Assembly (NCBI GenBank): GCA_022496805.1
Contig: CM040103.1
Coordinates: forward strand, 4,420,001-4,484,000
Length of the DNA: 64,000 nt
Source of the DNA: Pohlia nutans
Taxonomy: Eukaryota > Streptophyta > Bryopsida > Bryales > Mniaceae
Direction: 5' to 3'
The notes beneath the pieces are model-generated. The model made no database searches and had not been told where the DNA came from. It saw nothing but the letters and a program-made list of their open reading frames with translations. Within the stretch, counting starts at the first letter, position 1. Each line of letters starts with the position of its first letter. Shown here one piece after another: positions 25,375-37,324 of the stretch. Both the position numbers and the translations under genes were made by a program.

Positions 25375-26143
25375 GTTATCTAGATCAGTAAGTACACATG
25401 AATCAATATTTTTTACTTTTTTTTTCCCCAACAACTGAACAACATTATAGTTAACTTTGAGAAGCTTTAAAAAAAATCCAAACATTCAAGAAGATACCAT
25501 TCTAAAATCCATGAAATAAGTTATCTAGATCAGTAAATACACATAAATCAATATTTTTTTACTCTTTTTTTTCCCAACAACCGAACAACATTATAGTTTG
25601 AGAACCTTCCAAAATACTCCAAACATTCAAGAAGAATCATAAAACCAGTTCCTTGGAACCCAAAAGAGATCAGTAAATACGCCATGATCCTCACAGCGAG
25701 CCAAGTAAGTGAATTTGTACGACCTCCAAAAAAAACCCACGGGTAGTTTTCAAGTTAGCAGACTACTAACACTAACATGGGTTTTGTTTGGTAGTTTAAT
25801 TAAATCTGTCCATTGCAAGGCCGGGGTGCTTAATTAAAGAAGAATAAGTTGTCTAGATCAGTAAATACACATAAATCAATATTTTTTTACTTTTTTTTTT
25901 TCCCAACAACCGAACAAACATTATAGTTCGAGAACCTTCAAAAACACTCCAAACATTCAAGAAGAATCATAAAACCTTCCCCTTGGGAACCCAAAAGAGA
26001 TGTCACCCAGATCAGTAAATACTCACAGAGAGCCAATTAAGTGAATTTGTACGATCTCCAAAAAAACCCACGGGTAGTTTTCAAGTTAGCAGACTCCTAA
26101 CACTAACATGGGTTTTGTTTGGTAGTTTAATTAAATCTGCCCG
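25375..26143 (+). repeat. Duplicated blocks upstream of the LBD gene
   Basis: Block A ('atctagatcagtaa.tacaca', then 'caacaaccgaacaacattat') occurs at about 25375-25490, 25510-25640 and 25849-25985. Block B ('gtgaatttgtacga.ctccaa', then 'cacgggtagttttcaagtta') occurs at about 25705-25830 and 26040-26143. Together they form a partial tandem duplication of about 350 bp ending some 260 bp upstream of the LBD start codon, so any cis elements in them are duplicated. Confidence 0.75.
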
Positions 26144-26402
26144 GGGTGCTTAATTAGGTAGGTGTTGCAATCCATAATTAGGTAGGCATTGGAGCGGAGG
26201 GGGAGCCAGGTGGGCCATGAGCACAGCACCTGGAGGCGTGTGCAGTATCTTGTTGTTCTCCCCTTTGCTTAATCTTCGCCCTGCTGCTCATGCTCTTGCT
26301 TACCCTCTCGCCGGCTAGCTCGACCTCATGACGGAGCTCTGGCGAGATCAAGCGCAATGGCGTAATTCTTCCACGGTGGGTGGTTTCTAGAGTTCGATCG
26401 AC

Positions 26403-28975
26403 ATGGCGGGGTCTGGCGGAGGGGGGAGTAGTAGTAGTGGGAGTAGTACGAATACGGCGTGTGCGGCGTGCAAGTACCAGCGCCGGAAATGTACGCCGGA
26501 CTGCCCTCTGTCGCCCTACTTCCCGCCCGACCAGCCCAAGCGGTTCCAGAACGTGCACAAGCTGTTCGGCGTCAGCAACATCCTGCGCATCCTCAAGCAC
26601 GTCGACTCTAGTAAGCGCGAAGACACCGTCAAGTCCATCGCCTATGAAGCTGACACCCGGGAGAAAGACCCCGTGCACGGCTGCCTCGGCGTCATCACCA
26701 TTCTGCAGAACCAAGTCTCCAAGCTCAAGGACGAACTCGCCGTCGCCAGAGACCAGCTCTACCTCCTCCAGCAAACCAGCAATTTCCACCAGCAACAGCA
26801 GGTACTCCACCTCTCTCACTAATGGATTCACCTGCGTAGCCTCTTTCACTAATGGATTCACCGTCTACGCAGCCTCTGAACTTTCTACTTTCAATTACAG
26901 TCCAGCCGGTCGTGAGGAACGATATGGGTTTCAGCGATGAATCATCTCTTAAACAGAATGACAGAGGTGGTTTTAGTTTTACAACTGGTTGTACTGAGAA
27001 TGTTCGATGAGATGAGAGTTGTGTTTCGTTATTACGGCGGTGGTGGTTGTGTAGAGGATTGAACAATGGGTGAATATTAAAGTCTCACCGTCTCTGAACT
27101 GTCTACTTTCAATTACAGTCGTCAGGAATCATACGATGAATCATCTCTGAAAAGAATGACCGAGGTGGTTTTAGTTTGAGAACTGGTTGTACTGAGAATG
27201 TTCGATGAGATGAGAGTTATGTTTCGTTATTAAGGCGGTGGTGGTTGTATAGAGGATTGAACAATGGGTGAATATTAAAGTCCAGCTAGCGGTCGTGTTT
27301 TATTCGGGGTTTAGTGATGAATCGTCTGTAAAAAGAAAGAGGTAGTTTTAGTTGTTTTGGAGGTTTAGTGATGAAAAGAAAGGGGTAGTTTTAGTTCTTG
27401 GTTGTAGAGCGAATGATCGATGAGATGAGAGTGTAGGAATACTTCGTTATTATTCAAGGCGGTGGTGATGGGACTGAGCAATGAGATGGTGAGATGAAAG
27501 GATTTCATGTTGAGTTATTCAAGGCGGGATTGGATAATGAGATCATGGTGAGATTCAGAGAGTCATGTTTAGTGATTGATCGAGCAATGGCTTTGGAAAT
27601 TATGATGAGTGATTTGAGGTGTGAGATTCATTCATTGGGGGTAGGCGCAGATGCAACAGATAGTAGGGTCATTAGGCGGGAGCACGAGCGTGGTGAATGT
27701 GAGCTCCGCACAGCAAGAGAGCACAGTTTTGATGCAGCACCTCCAGCAGCAGCAGCAGTACAACCATGACATTCACAACCAGATGGATTTCGCCAAGCCC
27801 TCGTCGTCGTTTGAGCCTGACCAGTACTTGCGAAACGACGGCTTCAATGACATCAAGCCTGCGTCCACGTCCAGATTCGACGTTGCCAGGTACAGAAACA
27901 ACAACAATAACAATATTAAACTCTCCCTCTTCTTTACTTACTACTCACATTCCAGGCCTTCCCGTCTCTCTGCCAATGGTGCTATTACTCAGACCGAATT
28001 TCTGTTAATCCCCTGTCCCTCTTAGTGGCGTCCTAATCTTTACTAACATTGATACATCATCTTAAATACCGAGCTCTGAGAGATTTCCATCAGTCACCAA
28101 CAAGGTTATTTAAAGCTGACTCTTGCTCATCGCTGCCTTGGCGAGTTGACTTTGTAGCATTAATTTTCCAGTAACTTAAGCTTCATTCAAGCGTTTGCTA
28201 CGATAGAATTTACAGACCTGGGCTCTTGAATGAAATTTATCTGAGGCAGTTCGTCACTGTTGTGTTGGAAGGACAAAAAAGAGTTACCTCTCATTTAGTG
28301 TGACCGGATTTGCAACTTTAGAACAGGAGTATTGATACATCAGAAAACAGGAAACAATGTAGATTCTCAAACAGATATAGACTGACAAGATAGTTAGTAA
28401 TAAAAAAACAACATACACGAGGAAAGGAAAACGAGAGAGAGAGAGACTAATTAACCTAATCCGGCAGATGACTAACATGGGTCTCTCACGTGCATGCCTT
28501 TGTACAGAGACTCTAAAAGTACGTGACCACTGATGAATCTCACCCCAATTGTTCAGGGAAGTTGAACATTACAGTTTCAGAGCAGTGACAATTGGGGGCC
28601 TGGCTTGAATGAACTTCTTCTTCTGCTTCAAACAGGTACATCCGAGGGGAATCGCCAGGTCAGCAGCAGCAACAACAACAACAGATTGAAGCAAAGCCGG
28701 AGCAACAACAAACCTACAGTACTAGTACGTTCACCGACACGTCAGGTGACCACACCCTGCTGCAATCTGACGTGGACCACCACCAGGCCTTCGCCACGTC
28801 GGATCGGTATGCAATGGCCATTCGGAGGCGAGGAAGCGGCTTGTTGAATCTCACAGTGGCCTCAGATGCTGAGCTTCGGATCCGAGCCTCTCATCATCAT
28901 CATCATCATCATGGAGTTGTTCCAGAGCATGAGTTAAGAAGCGCTGGGGTTTATCTTACTTTGACCAACAATTGA
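26403..28975 (+). CDS. LBD (LOB-domain) class I transcription factor
   Basis: Plant-specific DNA-binding regulator expected in the nucleus. Exons by GT-AG borders and reading phase: 26403-26801, 27651-27889 and 28636-28975, giving about 325 residues. The zinc-finger-like block is C20-x2-C23-x6-C30-x3-C34. The GAS block follows from about F48 to C94, ending in DPVHGC where DPVYGC is commoner. A leucine-zipper-like LX6LX3LX6L (L101, L108, L112, L119) marks class I. The variable C-terminal half is rich in Gln and Ser, with a seven-His run near its end (about 28889-28909). The start is the first ATG before the Ser/Gly-rich leader and the LOB domain. Exon 1 alone holds the whole domain; the downstream exons rest on phase-consistent borders (phases 0 and 2) and are less certain. 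Intron 1 carries tandem repeats. The DPVHGC variant recalls the LBD22/27-type group, but the exact orthologue is not claimed. Confidence 0.9.
26873..27480 (+). repeat. Tandem duplication in LBD intron 1
   Basis: Copy 1 (about 26873-27090) and copy 2 (27091-27280) share 'cttt(c)tactttcaattacag', 'gatgaatcatctct', 'gaggtggttttagttt', 'actgagaatgttcgatgag' and 'acaatgggtgaatattaaag'. A decayed third copy follows to about 27480. Each of the first two contains 'ctactttcaattacag', which looks like a 3' splice site. A separate 27-bp direct repeat ('ctttcactaatggattcacc') sits just after the donor. Confidence 0.85.
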
Positions 28976-30867
28976 AGTCATCTTTTCTTTCTAAAAAAAA
29001 ACAGAAAAAAAAAACTAACGTTATCAAGAATTTAACAAAAAAAACAGGTTGATTTTCAGTTGGGTCTGTTTTTTAACGGCGTCTATAGACTGCCACGTGG
29101 TTCGAAGCGTCGGTGACGGTGGTTTGAGTAAGCCTGGTCCGGTAGAATTAATTTTTTAGATAGTTACAACAGGACATTGACATTTGGTTAATTAATTGAT
29201 TAACTCTAGTACTGTAAGTAGGTTAACTAGACTGTTGAACAGGAAGCATAGATGAATCAGCATTTTCAAGTCCTAACTGATTAGTTTTAAGCAGGGATTA
29301 AGTGTCAATTTTTTTAAAAAGGTCCCTTTATAGAAGCCTAACTGTTTTAGAGCCGTACTAGATGTAGGCAATCGGACATGAAATTAATTCAGTGTCTAGT
29401 GCTGATCTTTAGAGAGAGTTCTACGACTTGATAGGCTGTATTCTTTGGTACTCAGTTCCTGCTCTGAAAGGAACTGTGTGTGCTTCTGCAATTTTCCCCT
29501 TTTTTTTGTATCATAGACACACAAGTTTGTGGCTATTGTGCTCGACGAAATTCAAACTGCAATTTCATTGCAACAAAAAAGGTTTCTTCCATGTACTTAC
29601 TTTTCCTTTTCTGGAGTGAAGTTCACTGATTTTCTTCTATTATGCATTCTGCAGTTTTTTAGAGGTTGTAGAATCTCGAATCTATTTCCATCATAAATTA
29701 TGTCAGCCATTGGCCAGATTGTTTAGAGTTAAGTGACTGTCGGTATTTTTGTGGAAACCGAAATGCTCTTTCAGAACCATCAATCATTGACACCAGTTTT
29801 TAATTAACAACTTACTGCGGCACTGGCAGTTCTATCACTTTTCGATTCATCACGTCCAAATTAATGACGTTATCTGGAATGGAAAAATTACATCTTCATA
29901 TCCAGAAGCGTGGAGCACGGTCATAATAATTATAATAATTATCATTCGAGAATGTTCCACATGCTCTAGAATTGGGTTACTACTGTACACAAGGTTAGGA
30001 AAACGTACACCCTAGATCTCAGCTTGCAGAGAGAACCAAAGCCAGTGAGGTGCCAGTCAATAAAAGTGCCTAGCTACGTACGTCTAATAAGAAAACTTCA
30101 AGTGTACATTTTCTTTTGTTTATTTCTTTGGACACAAAAAGATTGAGAATCCCACTAGCAGATCTAAAAGTCGCACAGGATTACATGTCTACATACGAAT
30201 CTTGTCCCTCTAATCTTCCCAACTATGCAATATATCATTGACGCATTCAAGTTAATTCAAGTATGCAAACCGTCGAAACTGAAAACCTTTTTCCAGTAAC
30301 TGGATACCAAACAGTCAAAGCTTCAGACTCAGTACAATTTGCCCCTCTCTATTATGACATGTTTGGGAAGTCCTAACTTCAAGGTGCCAGGCATGGATTA
30401 GTCACAGAATGACTTGTCGTATATGTATTGACATATATGTACTTGTCAAATATGTATTGCTTTAAAGAATGATATCGTCATGTTATGGAATGTCATATTA
30501 TGGAGGGTAGACTGTACTGTAGACTTAACTTGCTCTTCCCTACCCTCGCATTAATCTTCATCACAAGCGAGCATCACGTTTTTGGTTGTACCCTAGCATT
30601 TTCCCCAATAACAATAACAAGGATTACAGTAGCACAATGAGCTGCAGTGCTCACGCTGAAGCTACGTACGGAGAGAATATTGACATTAATTGTCAGTGAC
30701 TGAATCACTCAGGGTTGAATACAAAAAAACAAATCAACATTTGACAACAGCTTGCATTAATAACCAGAGAATTCCATGCACGTGGGTGTGTGGTTCCATT
30801 GACACCCAAACCAGAACTGACAAAGTTTGAATGTGTGCAACAATCAATGAATGAAGTGCAGGAAAGT

Positions 30868-31336
30868 TTAGTAGAGAAGAGAGCATAATAATAAAGAGGT
30901 TAGAGTGATAAGGTAGTACCCACGTAGGATGTCCAGCATGGACAGCGCGCTGAATGGTCCCGTTCCGCCGCGTGACGTACAAGAGAGGGAGGGAGCACGT
31001 AGTGGAAAAGGGGGGATCATAATAACTCCTTCACGCGGTTTCAGCAACTCCCGGGCGGCATGCAGAGCGAGATGCCCGCTAGCAGCTGTTCGGTTCATGA
31101 ATCTTAAAGTTTTTGTGTCATCGGCGTTCGTACTTATGAGAGTGCACATGAGGTCGCCTGGTTTCACGGCAGCTAGTGTCGCTTGCAAACGACAGAGATC
31201 GTGCGTCGCCGCAGTTTCAGGACCCCAGTACCCTAACAGCGCCGCTGCTGCGGCTCTCGATCTTCTGAATGCGCATCACTGCGTGACTCACGTCGATCTC
31301 TCGAAACTATCAACAATCGCTAGTTTGATTGATTGA
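30868..31336. other. GC-richer island with open frames on both strands, unidentified
   Basis: A 135-codon frame on the plus strand (30929-31336) overlaps a 106-codon frame on the minus strand (31188-30868), in DNA clearly GC-richer than its surroundings. Neither translation is recognised. The minus frame reaches a 'cctacgtgg|gtactacc' donor-like site at about 30920. It may be an exon of an unknown gene, a 5' UTR or promoter island, or chance. The direction cannot be decided from the sequence. Confidence 0.3.
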
Positions 31337-31347
31337 TTGTACTACGA

Positions 31348-31382
<35 letters not shown>
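31326..31382 (+). repeat. (ATTG)n microsatellite
   Basis: Uninterrupted ATTG units at 31350-31382, with a shorter run just before. Confidence 0.9.
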
Positions 31383-32474
31383 CCGGGTGCGTCTGTTTCA
31401 TGCACGACGACATTCAAATTATATTGGTGAGTACTTACAACGTGAATCGCTACTCTTTAATCCATTTGTATCTGTGTACGAACAAATGAAATCAATTCAG
31501 AAGACCGCCGGAGTTCATAATTTCAAGTTTTTGGATCGCCGTGTCTGTCAAGTTACTTCTCTACACATCGTACACACTATATAAATATATATTAGTATTA
31601 TAGTTTCTAGGTACTCGGCGAGCAATGTCTAAGTGGGTCAATTGATGAGAGCTTAATGCTAAACGAAAATTAGAGATCATTCAATGCATGCACTATCGGA
31701 AACTGTATGAATGAATCTCTTTCACCGCACAAAGTCATCTTTTGTAGAAAGCCCAAGAGTCAGTTAATGAACTCAGGAAATCAACTCCTGATCAGTGGAT
31801 TAATTTTAAGCTGCTCAACTTGGTGGTAGAATTGATTCTAGAGTGGCTCTCTGCAACGAGTCTTCTAGAGCCTCACTAACTTGTCTAGCTCTAAGAAAAT
31901 TATTTTCTTCGGTTCAGTTATACAAGACTTGTTACATTCATGATTCATCACCGTAAATTCTAATCTTCAATTAATTAGGTTTCCTGAGCCACAGAGTGCT
32001 CTGTATGCAACAACATGGGATGTTTGGTTTAAACAACATACCATTGCTGTTTTCACCATGCAGCGCATTTGCAAGTTGTGGTAATTGCATTTGTGTATTT
32101 TACAACTCTGTTATATCACCAACGTACATGAGTTCAGAAAGTGGAAAGCGTTTAATCACATGTCTGCAGGAATGTGATATTGAAGAGTGTGGTAAGAACG
32201 AGTTCAGAGTGTTCTCTATACACAGACAACTGGGTCGGGGTAGCATATTATTGGTCTTAATGAGCAAGTTTCTCTGTCTCAGAGGCCCCAGTACGTGCAG
32301 CTTGTCATTAAGACCGCCGTAGCTTCCGATGATGAGCTGGACCGATCGATAGTACCGAACCTGCCATTCAAATCATGTACAATCTGCTTACTCCAGGTGC
32401 GTACAGCTCCTCTCCAAATCATCCAGCCCCGTTCTTAATTAGTATAGTTTTTACAACCATGTTTAATTTGGTTT

Positions 32475-32990
32475 GGATAATTCAAGTTTAGAAATTCAAG
32501 TTCAGACTTTAGCTATCCAAACTTGAGGTTTAGATAGCTAAACAAGTTTGGATAGTTAATAATTCAAGTTTAGCTATCCAAACTTGAATTGGCTAGTTTG
32601 AGTCTTTCTAGTGTAGAAAAGGGGTTCTCGGTAAGTGGGACAACGATCAACTTTGTTGGAATCTCATTGGTCCTAGATTTAGTTTTAGCGATGTCTAAGT
32701 GTCCCCTAACCTCACCGGACCTGACGTACGGGATTGGTTTGCATTTTATTTTCTCTTCTCGCAGTTAAAGGTTCCCTTTATTTGTGTAAAAAAAATTTAA
32801 AAAAGAAAGAAAGAAAACACTTGAATTGTCTAAACAAATAATTGGATAACTTGACTTACCAAACATCTAGTCTGGATAGTTTGAATTTCTAAACTTGAAG
32901 TTTAGGTAGCCAACTTAAATTATTGGTTTGTAAAATTCAAGTTTAGAAATTGAAACAGAACTTGAATTTCTAAACTTGAGAATCAAGTGA
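32475..32990. repeat. AT-rich repeat with palindromic 'aattcaagtttag' blocks
   Basis: Direct and inverted copies of 'ttcaagtttagctatccaaac' and 'aattcaagtttagaaatt' cluster at both ends (32475-32600 and 32870-32990). This suggests a MITE with subterminal repeats. The exact ends are unclear. Confidence 0.5.
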
Positions 32991-33616
32991 CTTCTTGTGC
33001 AAGCTTTAATTCAGCTTGAGAGTGCATTGAAACTTTTGATTTCCTGAGTGAGTTTCTGTACTCTTAGTCTGAATTAATGTGGAGATTTGGAAATAGTCAT
33101 GACAGCGGGGGCTGCTCATATGTTAACATGCATGGGTTTAGCCTTAACCCTTGAATGTCACAGCATGCCCCTAGGGTTGACTTTTTGAAATGTGTAAAAA
33201 GTTAATTGAAACGGTGCTTGCATTTTGAAATTTGGAAAATATTATCTGGTATATTCAGATACTCTGCATTTCTTGACAACTTAAAGTTTCAGTATCATTC
33301 TCATCAGTTTCCTTATTTGAATGACATTCCTAATTTGAATTAATTTCCTAAATCGATTGGTAATTAAGCCTCCTAGCTAGAAGAGTCTATACATGTTATG
33401 AGGACAGAACCTGTTGCAATGCAATGGGACTTGAATAGATGGGCTTTTGGATGAACTTCATCAATGAAGTTAATGTGTATAATTTTGGGATGAAAAAATG
33501 AGACCAAATTGCGTGACAAAGGGTCACAATAGATTTCGTGATCATGGGATCAATATTAGTGATAATAATACTGCTGGTCTAGGAGACCATTGTGAATGGA
33601 GAGTCTATTGGTGGTA

Positions 33617-33797
33617 GTTCATTGATCTATGCTTCAAGGGCCCATATGGTAACTCAGTTTATTCTTAATGCCTTGGGTAGTTCATCAATCCATGCCTCAA
33701 GGGTATAGATAGTGAGGTTTGTCTTTGGTGCCTTTAGTAGTTCGTCGATTTATGCCTCAAGGGCACAAATAGCGACCTTTATCTTTAGTGCCTACTT
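33617..33797 (+). repeat. 60-bp tandem repeat, three units
   Basis: Three units each contain 'tagttc.tc.atc.atgc.tcaaggg' followed by 'ttt..tctt..tgcct'. They begin at about 33617, 33678 and 33737. A related single unit lies near 34180. Confidence 0.7.
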
Positions 33798-34427
33798 TCA
33801 TGGGTAGATTTTATAGTTGGGACAAGTATCTGATATTGCAACCATTAGCTAGTGAAGTGACAGGATTAAATTATAATAGAAAGGAAGAGAGGCATGTTAG
33901 TTAAACATTAATAAAAGCCTCCTTCCACGGTAGAAATTTCATTACCATGCAACCAATGTGTACAATTCTCACGCTAGGGATTTAATATGAGCTACACATT
34001 AAGATTTTTATAGCCCAAATATGTTACACATCAGCTCTGCATTGTATGCTAAAGGACATCCATGGAGCCATTACCCCCTAGTAGATGGAATTGAATTTTC
34101 ATCTTATTTCATATGACTTTCTAAACATGTAATAATAATAACATTGGTCTAGAACCATCGTGAATGATGAGTCTATAGGGGTAGTTTGTTTATCAAGGTT
34201 TCAGCCCGAATATAAATAGCGAGATCTACCCTTGTTGTCTCTTCATAGAAGTAGACTCTATGACATGCACCACTGGTCCTTTGTCCGGTGGACTCTATGG
34301 CTCATACCCAATAACTGATAAATAGTAATCATTACTTCCGAACATGTATAACAAAGGGATAACTCGACATTTAACTTAGTCCATTTGGGTTATCCGCATC
34401 TAGGACTCCAAGGACGTAGTGAACTAG

Positions 34428-34557
34428 CACTAGTAGAAACACCATCCTCCCAGTTTAAAAAAGCATGTCCAAAAAACCCACAACTAGTCTAATTTGTCAT
34501 GTGGGGTCTTCTCGTGAGTCGTTTTGAAGGTTTACATGGGTGGTGTTTGTACTAGTG
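34428..34557. mobile_element. CACTA-type MITE, TSD TAG
   Basis: The ends CACTAGTAGAAACACCATCC and 'gggtggtgtttgtactagtg' are inverted repeats, flanked by the 3-bp duplication TAG (34425-34427, 34558-34560). CACTA ends plus a 3-bp duplication define the CACTA/CMC superfamily. At 130 bp it is non-autonomous. Confidence 0.85.
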
Positions 34558-35143
34558 TAGTGAACATCCATTTCTATTTGCTTTTTGCGAGAATTCCTTC
34601 GTTTAATAGCAATTCCTTCTTTTGTATGTAGCATTCATTTAACTACTAGTACAGAAGAGTTTTGAATGTTACAAACAGTAGAACTTGCAATTTACTAATC
34701 CTGCAATTTATGATGAGTTTGATTTTCAGATCATTTGCATTTTAGATGGGGTTAGTACCAGTGTAACCTGTAGATCTAGCTAAATTTAGCTTGTACTCAA
34801 TTACCAAATTGTTATCCAACTACAAGAACAAAGAGAATGTGAGCAACTTTTGAAGCAATTTTTACCCAAAATTTCTCATGATTGTAGACTTAGCGAGTAA
34901 TACAAGACATCCCTCATAAAGATGAGCATGGGTCAAGTATTTTTGTAAATCTTGAATTTCGTTATAAATTATCAAAAAAAATTACAGTTCACAAAATTTC
35001 AACAAAATATTCATAATTTACAAGAAATTTCACCATTTTAGCAATTTCTCACCATTCTAACAAGTGCAAGAACTTACAACAACTTAGGCCATGTTGCCAT
35101 TGCAGCAAAGGAATAAACTCATTTAATAAGCACTAATTAGTAA

Positions 35144-35240
35144 TGCTCCTGAAGGATATTCATCTTCATGAAAATAGGTTTACAAATTTGAATGCTGAGG
35201 ATATTTATCTTCATGAAATAGGTTTACAAATTCCCTTGAC
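35144..35240 (+). repeat. 50-bp tandem duplication
   Basis: 'aggatattcatcttcatgaa..taggtttacaaatt' is repeated once, with the copies beginning at about 35153 and 35203. Confidence 0.7.
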
Positions 35241-35370
35241 AATAACTGTTTTTCAGACCCGGTTATTGGACTATTTATTCCAGTCTCTTTCCAGCTCTGG
35301 CCTTTTAAGACTTTTCAATATTTCAGCACACCCTAATGAACGTGAAATTGATGTACTTAAAAGCCCTGTA

Positions 35371-35670
35371 AGAGCATCTCCAACCATGCATGCCATAGGC
35401 GACTTGCTAAAATTACTCATCTATATTTAAAGGGCCCTTCAACTTGAAGTTCCCTACCCTCAAACGCTCTTCAAACATCAAAAGTGTAAATTAAATAGCC
35501 AATGGACCAATCACAAGTAGAATGTGAGATATAGTCAACTAAACTTAAATTTGAAGTGTCATTTATCACACACGCTAGAATAGAGGGTCAAGAGACTTTT
35601 TCAAAGCGCAATTTTCATTTACTTTTGGGGTGTATTAAACCTTTGGAGAGCCCCGTTGGAGATGCTTTAA
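35371..35670. mobile_element. AGAGCATCTCCAACCATG-ended MITE, copy 1
   Basis: The left end AGAGCATCTCCAACCATGCA pairs with the right end 'gagccccgttggagatgctt'. Shared interior motifs ('aagggcccttc', 'atcaaaagtg', 'atggaccaatcacaagtagaa', 'ctagaat..agagtcaagag') link it to 55433-55745. Confidence 0.7.
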
Positions 35671-37291
35671 TATACAAAGCAACAACCCAAGTGACACTCA
35701 GTCTTGAGTCTTTGAGTTGTAGCAATAGAGGGTGCATATTGTATAAATAGTCCTTTCAAGAGTATCTAAGATACTTGATCATTGATTTTCAATATCTAAG
35801 ATATTAGAGAAATTTGTTTCTCTCTATAGGGTTTAGGGTGAGCAATCCTTCCTTTGGTACTTCATCCAACCCTATGGAGAGAAACAAAAAGTGCTTGAGA
35901 TTCTTCACATTTCTTCAAATATAATGTGGAAATAGTGAGTTTCGTTGAGTGGACTAGTACATGAATAGTGAGCTTAGGCCTTCACTTGCTTGGAATAACC
36001 AGCTACAAGTGATTCCCATACGGTCCACGTGGTGTTAGTGCCATCTCATATGAAACTCAGTCACCTAATTTCAATTTTCAAAAATAGTCCCATCCTTCAA
36101 TTGTTTTTAGACTAAAACACAGTTTTTGTATTTGGGATTTGCCGGATCTTTCTTGCTGACACATGCCTAGAAACCAATGTTTTTGCTACTTTACGAATTT
36201 CTCTATTACATTCAACACGTCACATGTATAAACTTAGAGGACGCATTTTGAACACCGGCAGTTTTAGTACCTTTTTACCACATGTGCAGTAGGTTATTTA
36301 GTTAACAATAACTTGGTCTAGTTGTGCTATTAGAGATATGTTATTTTGGAATTTTGATAACCAATCATTTTTTCTTGGATAAAAGAAATGATGTTTTTAC
36401 AGTGCTGATTATAGGTGTAATCATATTGACTTTAGGGTCTCATATTTACATTTGTATACAGTTAATCTGAGAAGAATCTATAGGCTTGCTTTTGAGCAAA
36501 AGTCTCAATTAGATGTTTTCTTGAAGAAAACATGAATATGTTAACTTGCATATATAAGGTAAAAGGTACTAAACTGTTAACATGCAAAGGTACTAAAACT
36601 TTGACATGCAAAACGGATTTACTAATTCTGCATTAGCCAGTTTGAGAGGATTCAGGTGTCAGAAAAGGTCACCAATTTTTATTTTTTAGGGGGCACAAAT
36701 TGAAAGAATCAATTGCAAAGAGAAAAAAGAAAAGAAAAGACACCAATTCTTAAGATATAGACATACGTTTGACATATTTCCTTACTAGTCAAGGTAGAAG
36801 CACCTACTTCTGACAGTCTTGTGAATGTTTCTTCCCAGCCAGTCTCTAAAGTTGTCTCTTTTTCTTTTTCCAATCATTGCTAAACCCTGTAACATACAAA
36901 GCAAATAGCTTACAGTAATTCTTCCCCTAACCTGTCTAGATTTGAGCAGCAGTTCCTTTCCTACATATCCACATAATGCACCCGTCGCTCATTCAAAAGC
37001 TCAGCAAACTTTTGAAACCAGCACATTTAGTTTATTATCGCACTGCAAACCAGAGCTTTTTTACTTTATTGCCTTGTGGCACTGGATAATCAATACTGAG
37101 GGGCTAATTAAAATAATCCCTCAATCTAAACATCTAACAGTAACTGATTCCAAATACAATGAACATTATTGAACATAATGCCAAGCAGCTCAATCAAAGA
37201 TCTGCACTAGAACAAGGAGGTTGAGAGAACACTAGATCAGTAATAATCCTCTTCTGACATGCCAATTTTCTCAACATGGCATTGTCGCAAA

Positions 37292-37320
37292 TTTAGGGTT
37301 TAGGGTTTAGGGTTTAGGGT
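37292..37320 (-). repeat. Telomere-type repeat (TTTAGGG)4 at the GPAT stop codon
   Basis: Four consecutive plant telomere units end four bases beyond the GPAT stop (on the minus strand, CCCTAAA units start in the 3' UTR). Short interstitial runs like this occur as telo-boxes, usually upstream of genes; here the run sits downstream. It is too short to indicate a chromosome end. Confidence 0.85.
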
Positions 37321-37324
37321 CTGA

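Larger units (their letters stand above)
22430..26150. other. Intergenic spacer upstream of the LBD gene
   Basis: Contains a further diverged copy of the foldback arm (about 22560-23170, interrupted by the MITE at 22770-23109), a long hairpin (23386-23580), a short perfect hairpin (24319-24350) and the duplicated LBD upstream blocks (25375-26143). No gene is recognised. Confidence 0.55.
28976..37290. other. Long intergenic region between LBD and GPAT
   Basis: No gene is confirmed. It holds the LBD 3' flank, a GC-richer island with open frames on both strands (30868-31336), an ATTG microsatellite, an AT-rich repeat built on 'aattcaagtttag' (32475-32990), a 60-bp tandem repeat (33617-33797), a CACTA-type MITE (34428-34557), a 50-bp tandem pair (35144-35240) and a further MITE (35371-35670). 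Confidence 0.55.

Noticed and set aside
26178..26861. 227-codon minus-strand frame over LBD exon 1
   Set aside because: Antisense to the LOB domain, which has all diagnostic cysteines on the plus strand.
37292..37320. Telomere repeats as a chromosome end
   Set aside because: Only four units, with normal genes on both sides; interstitial.
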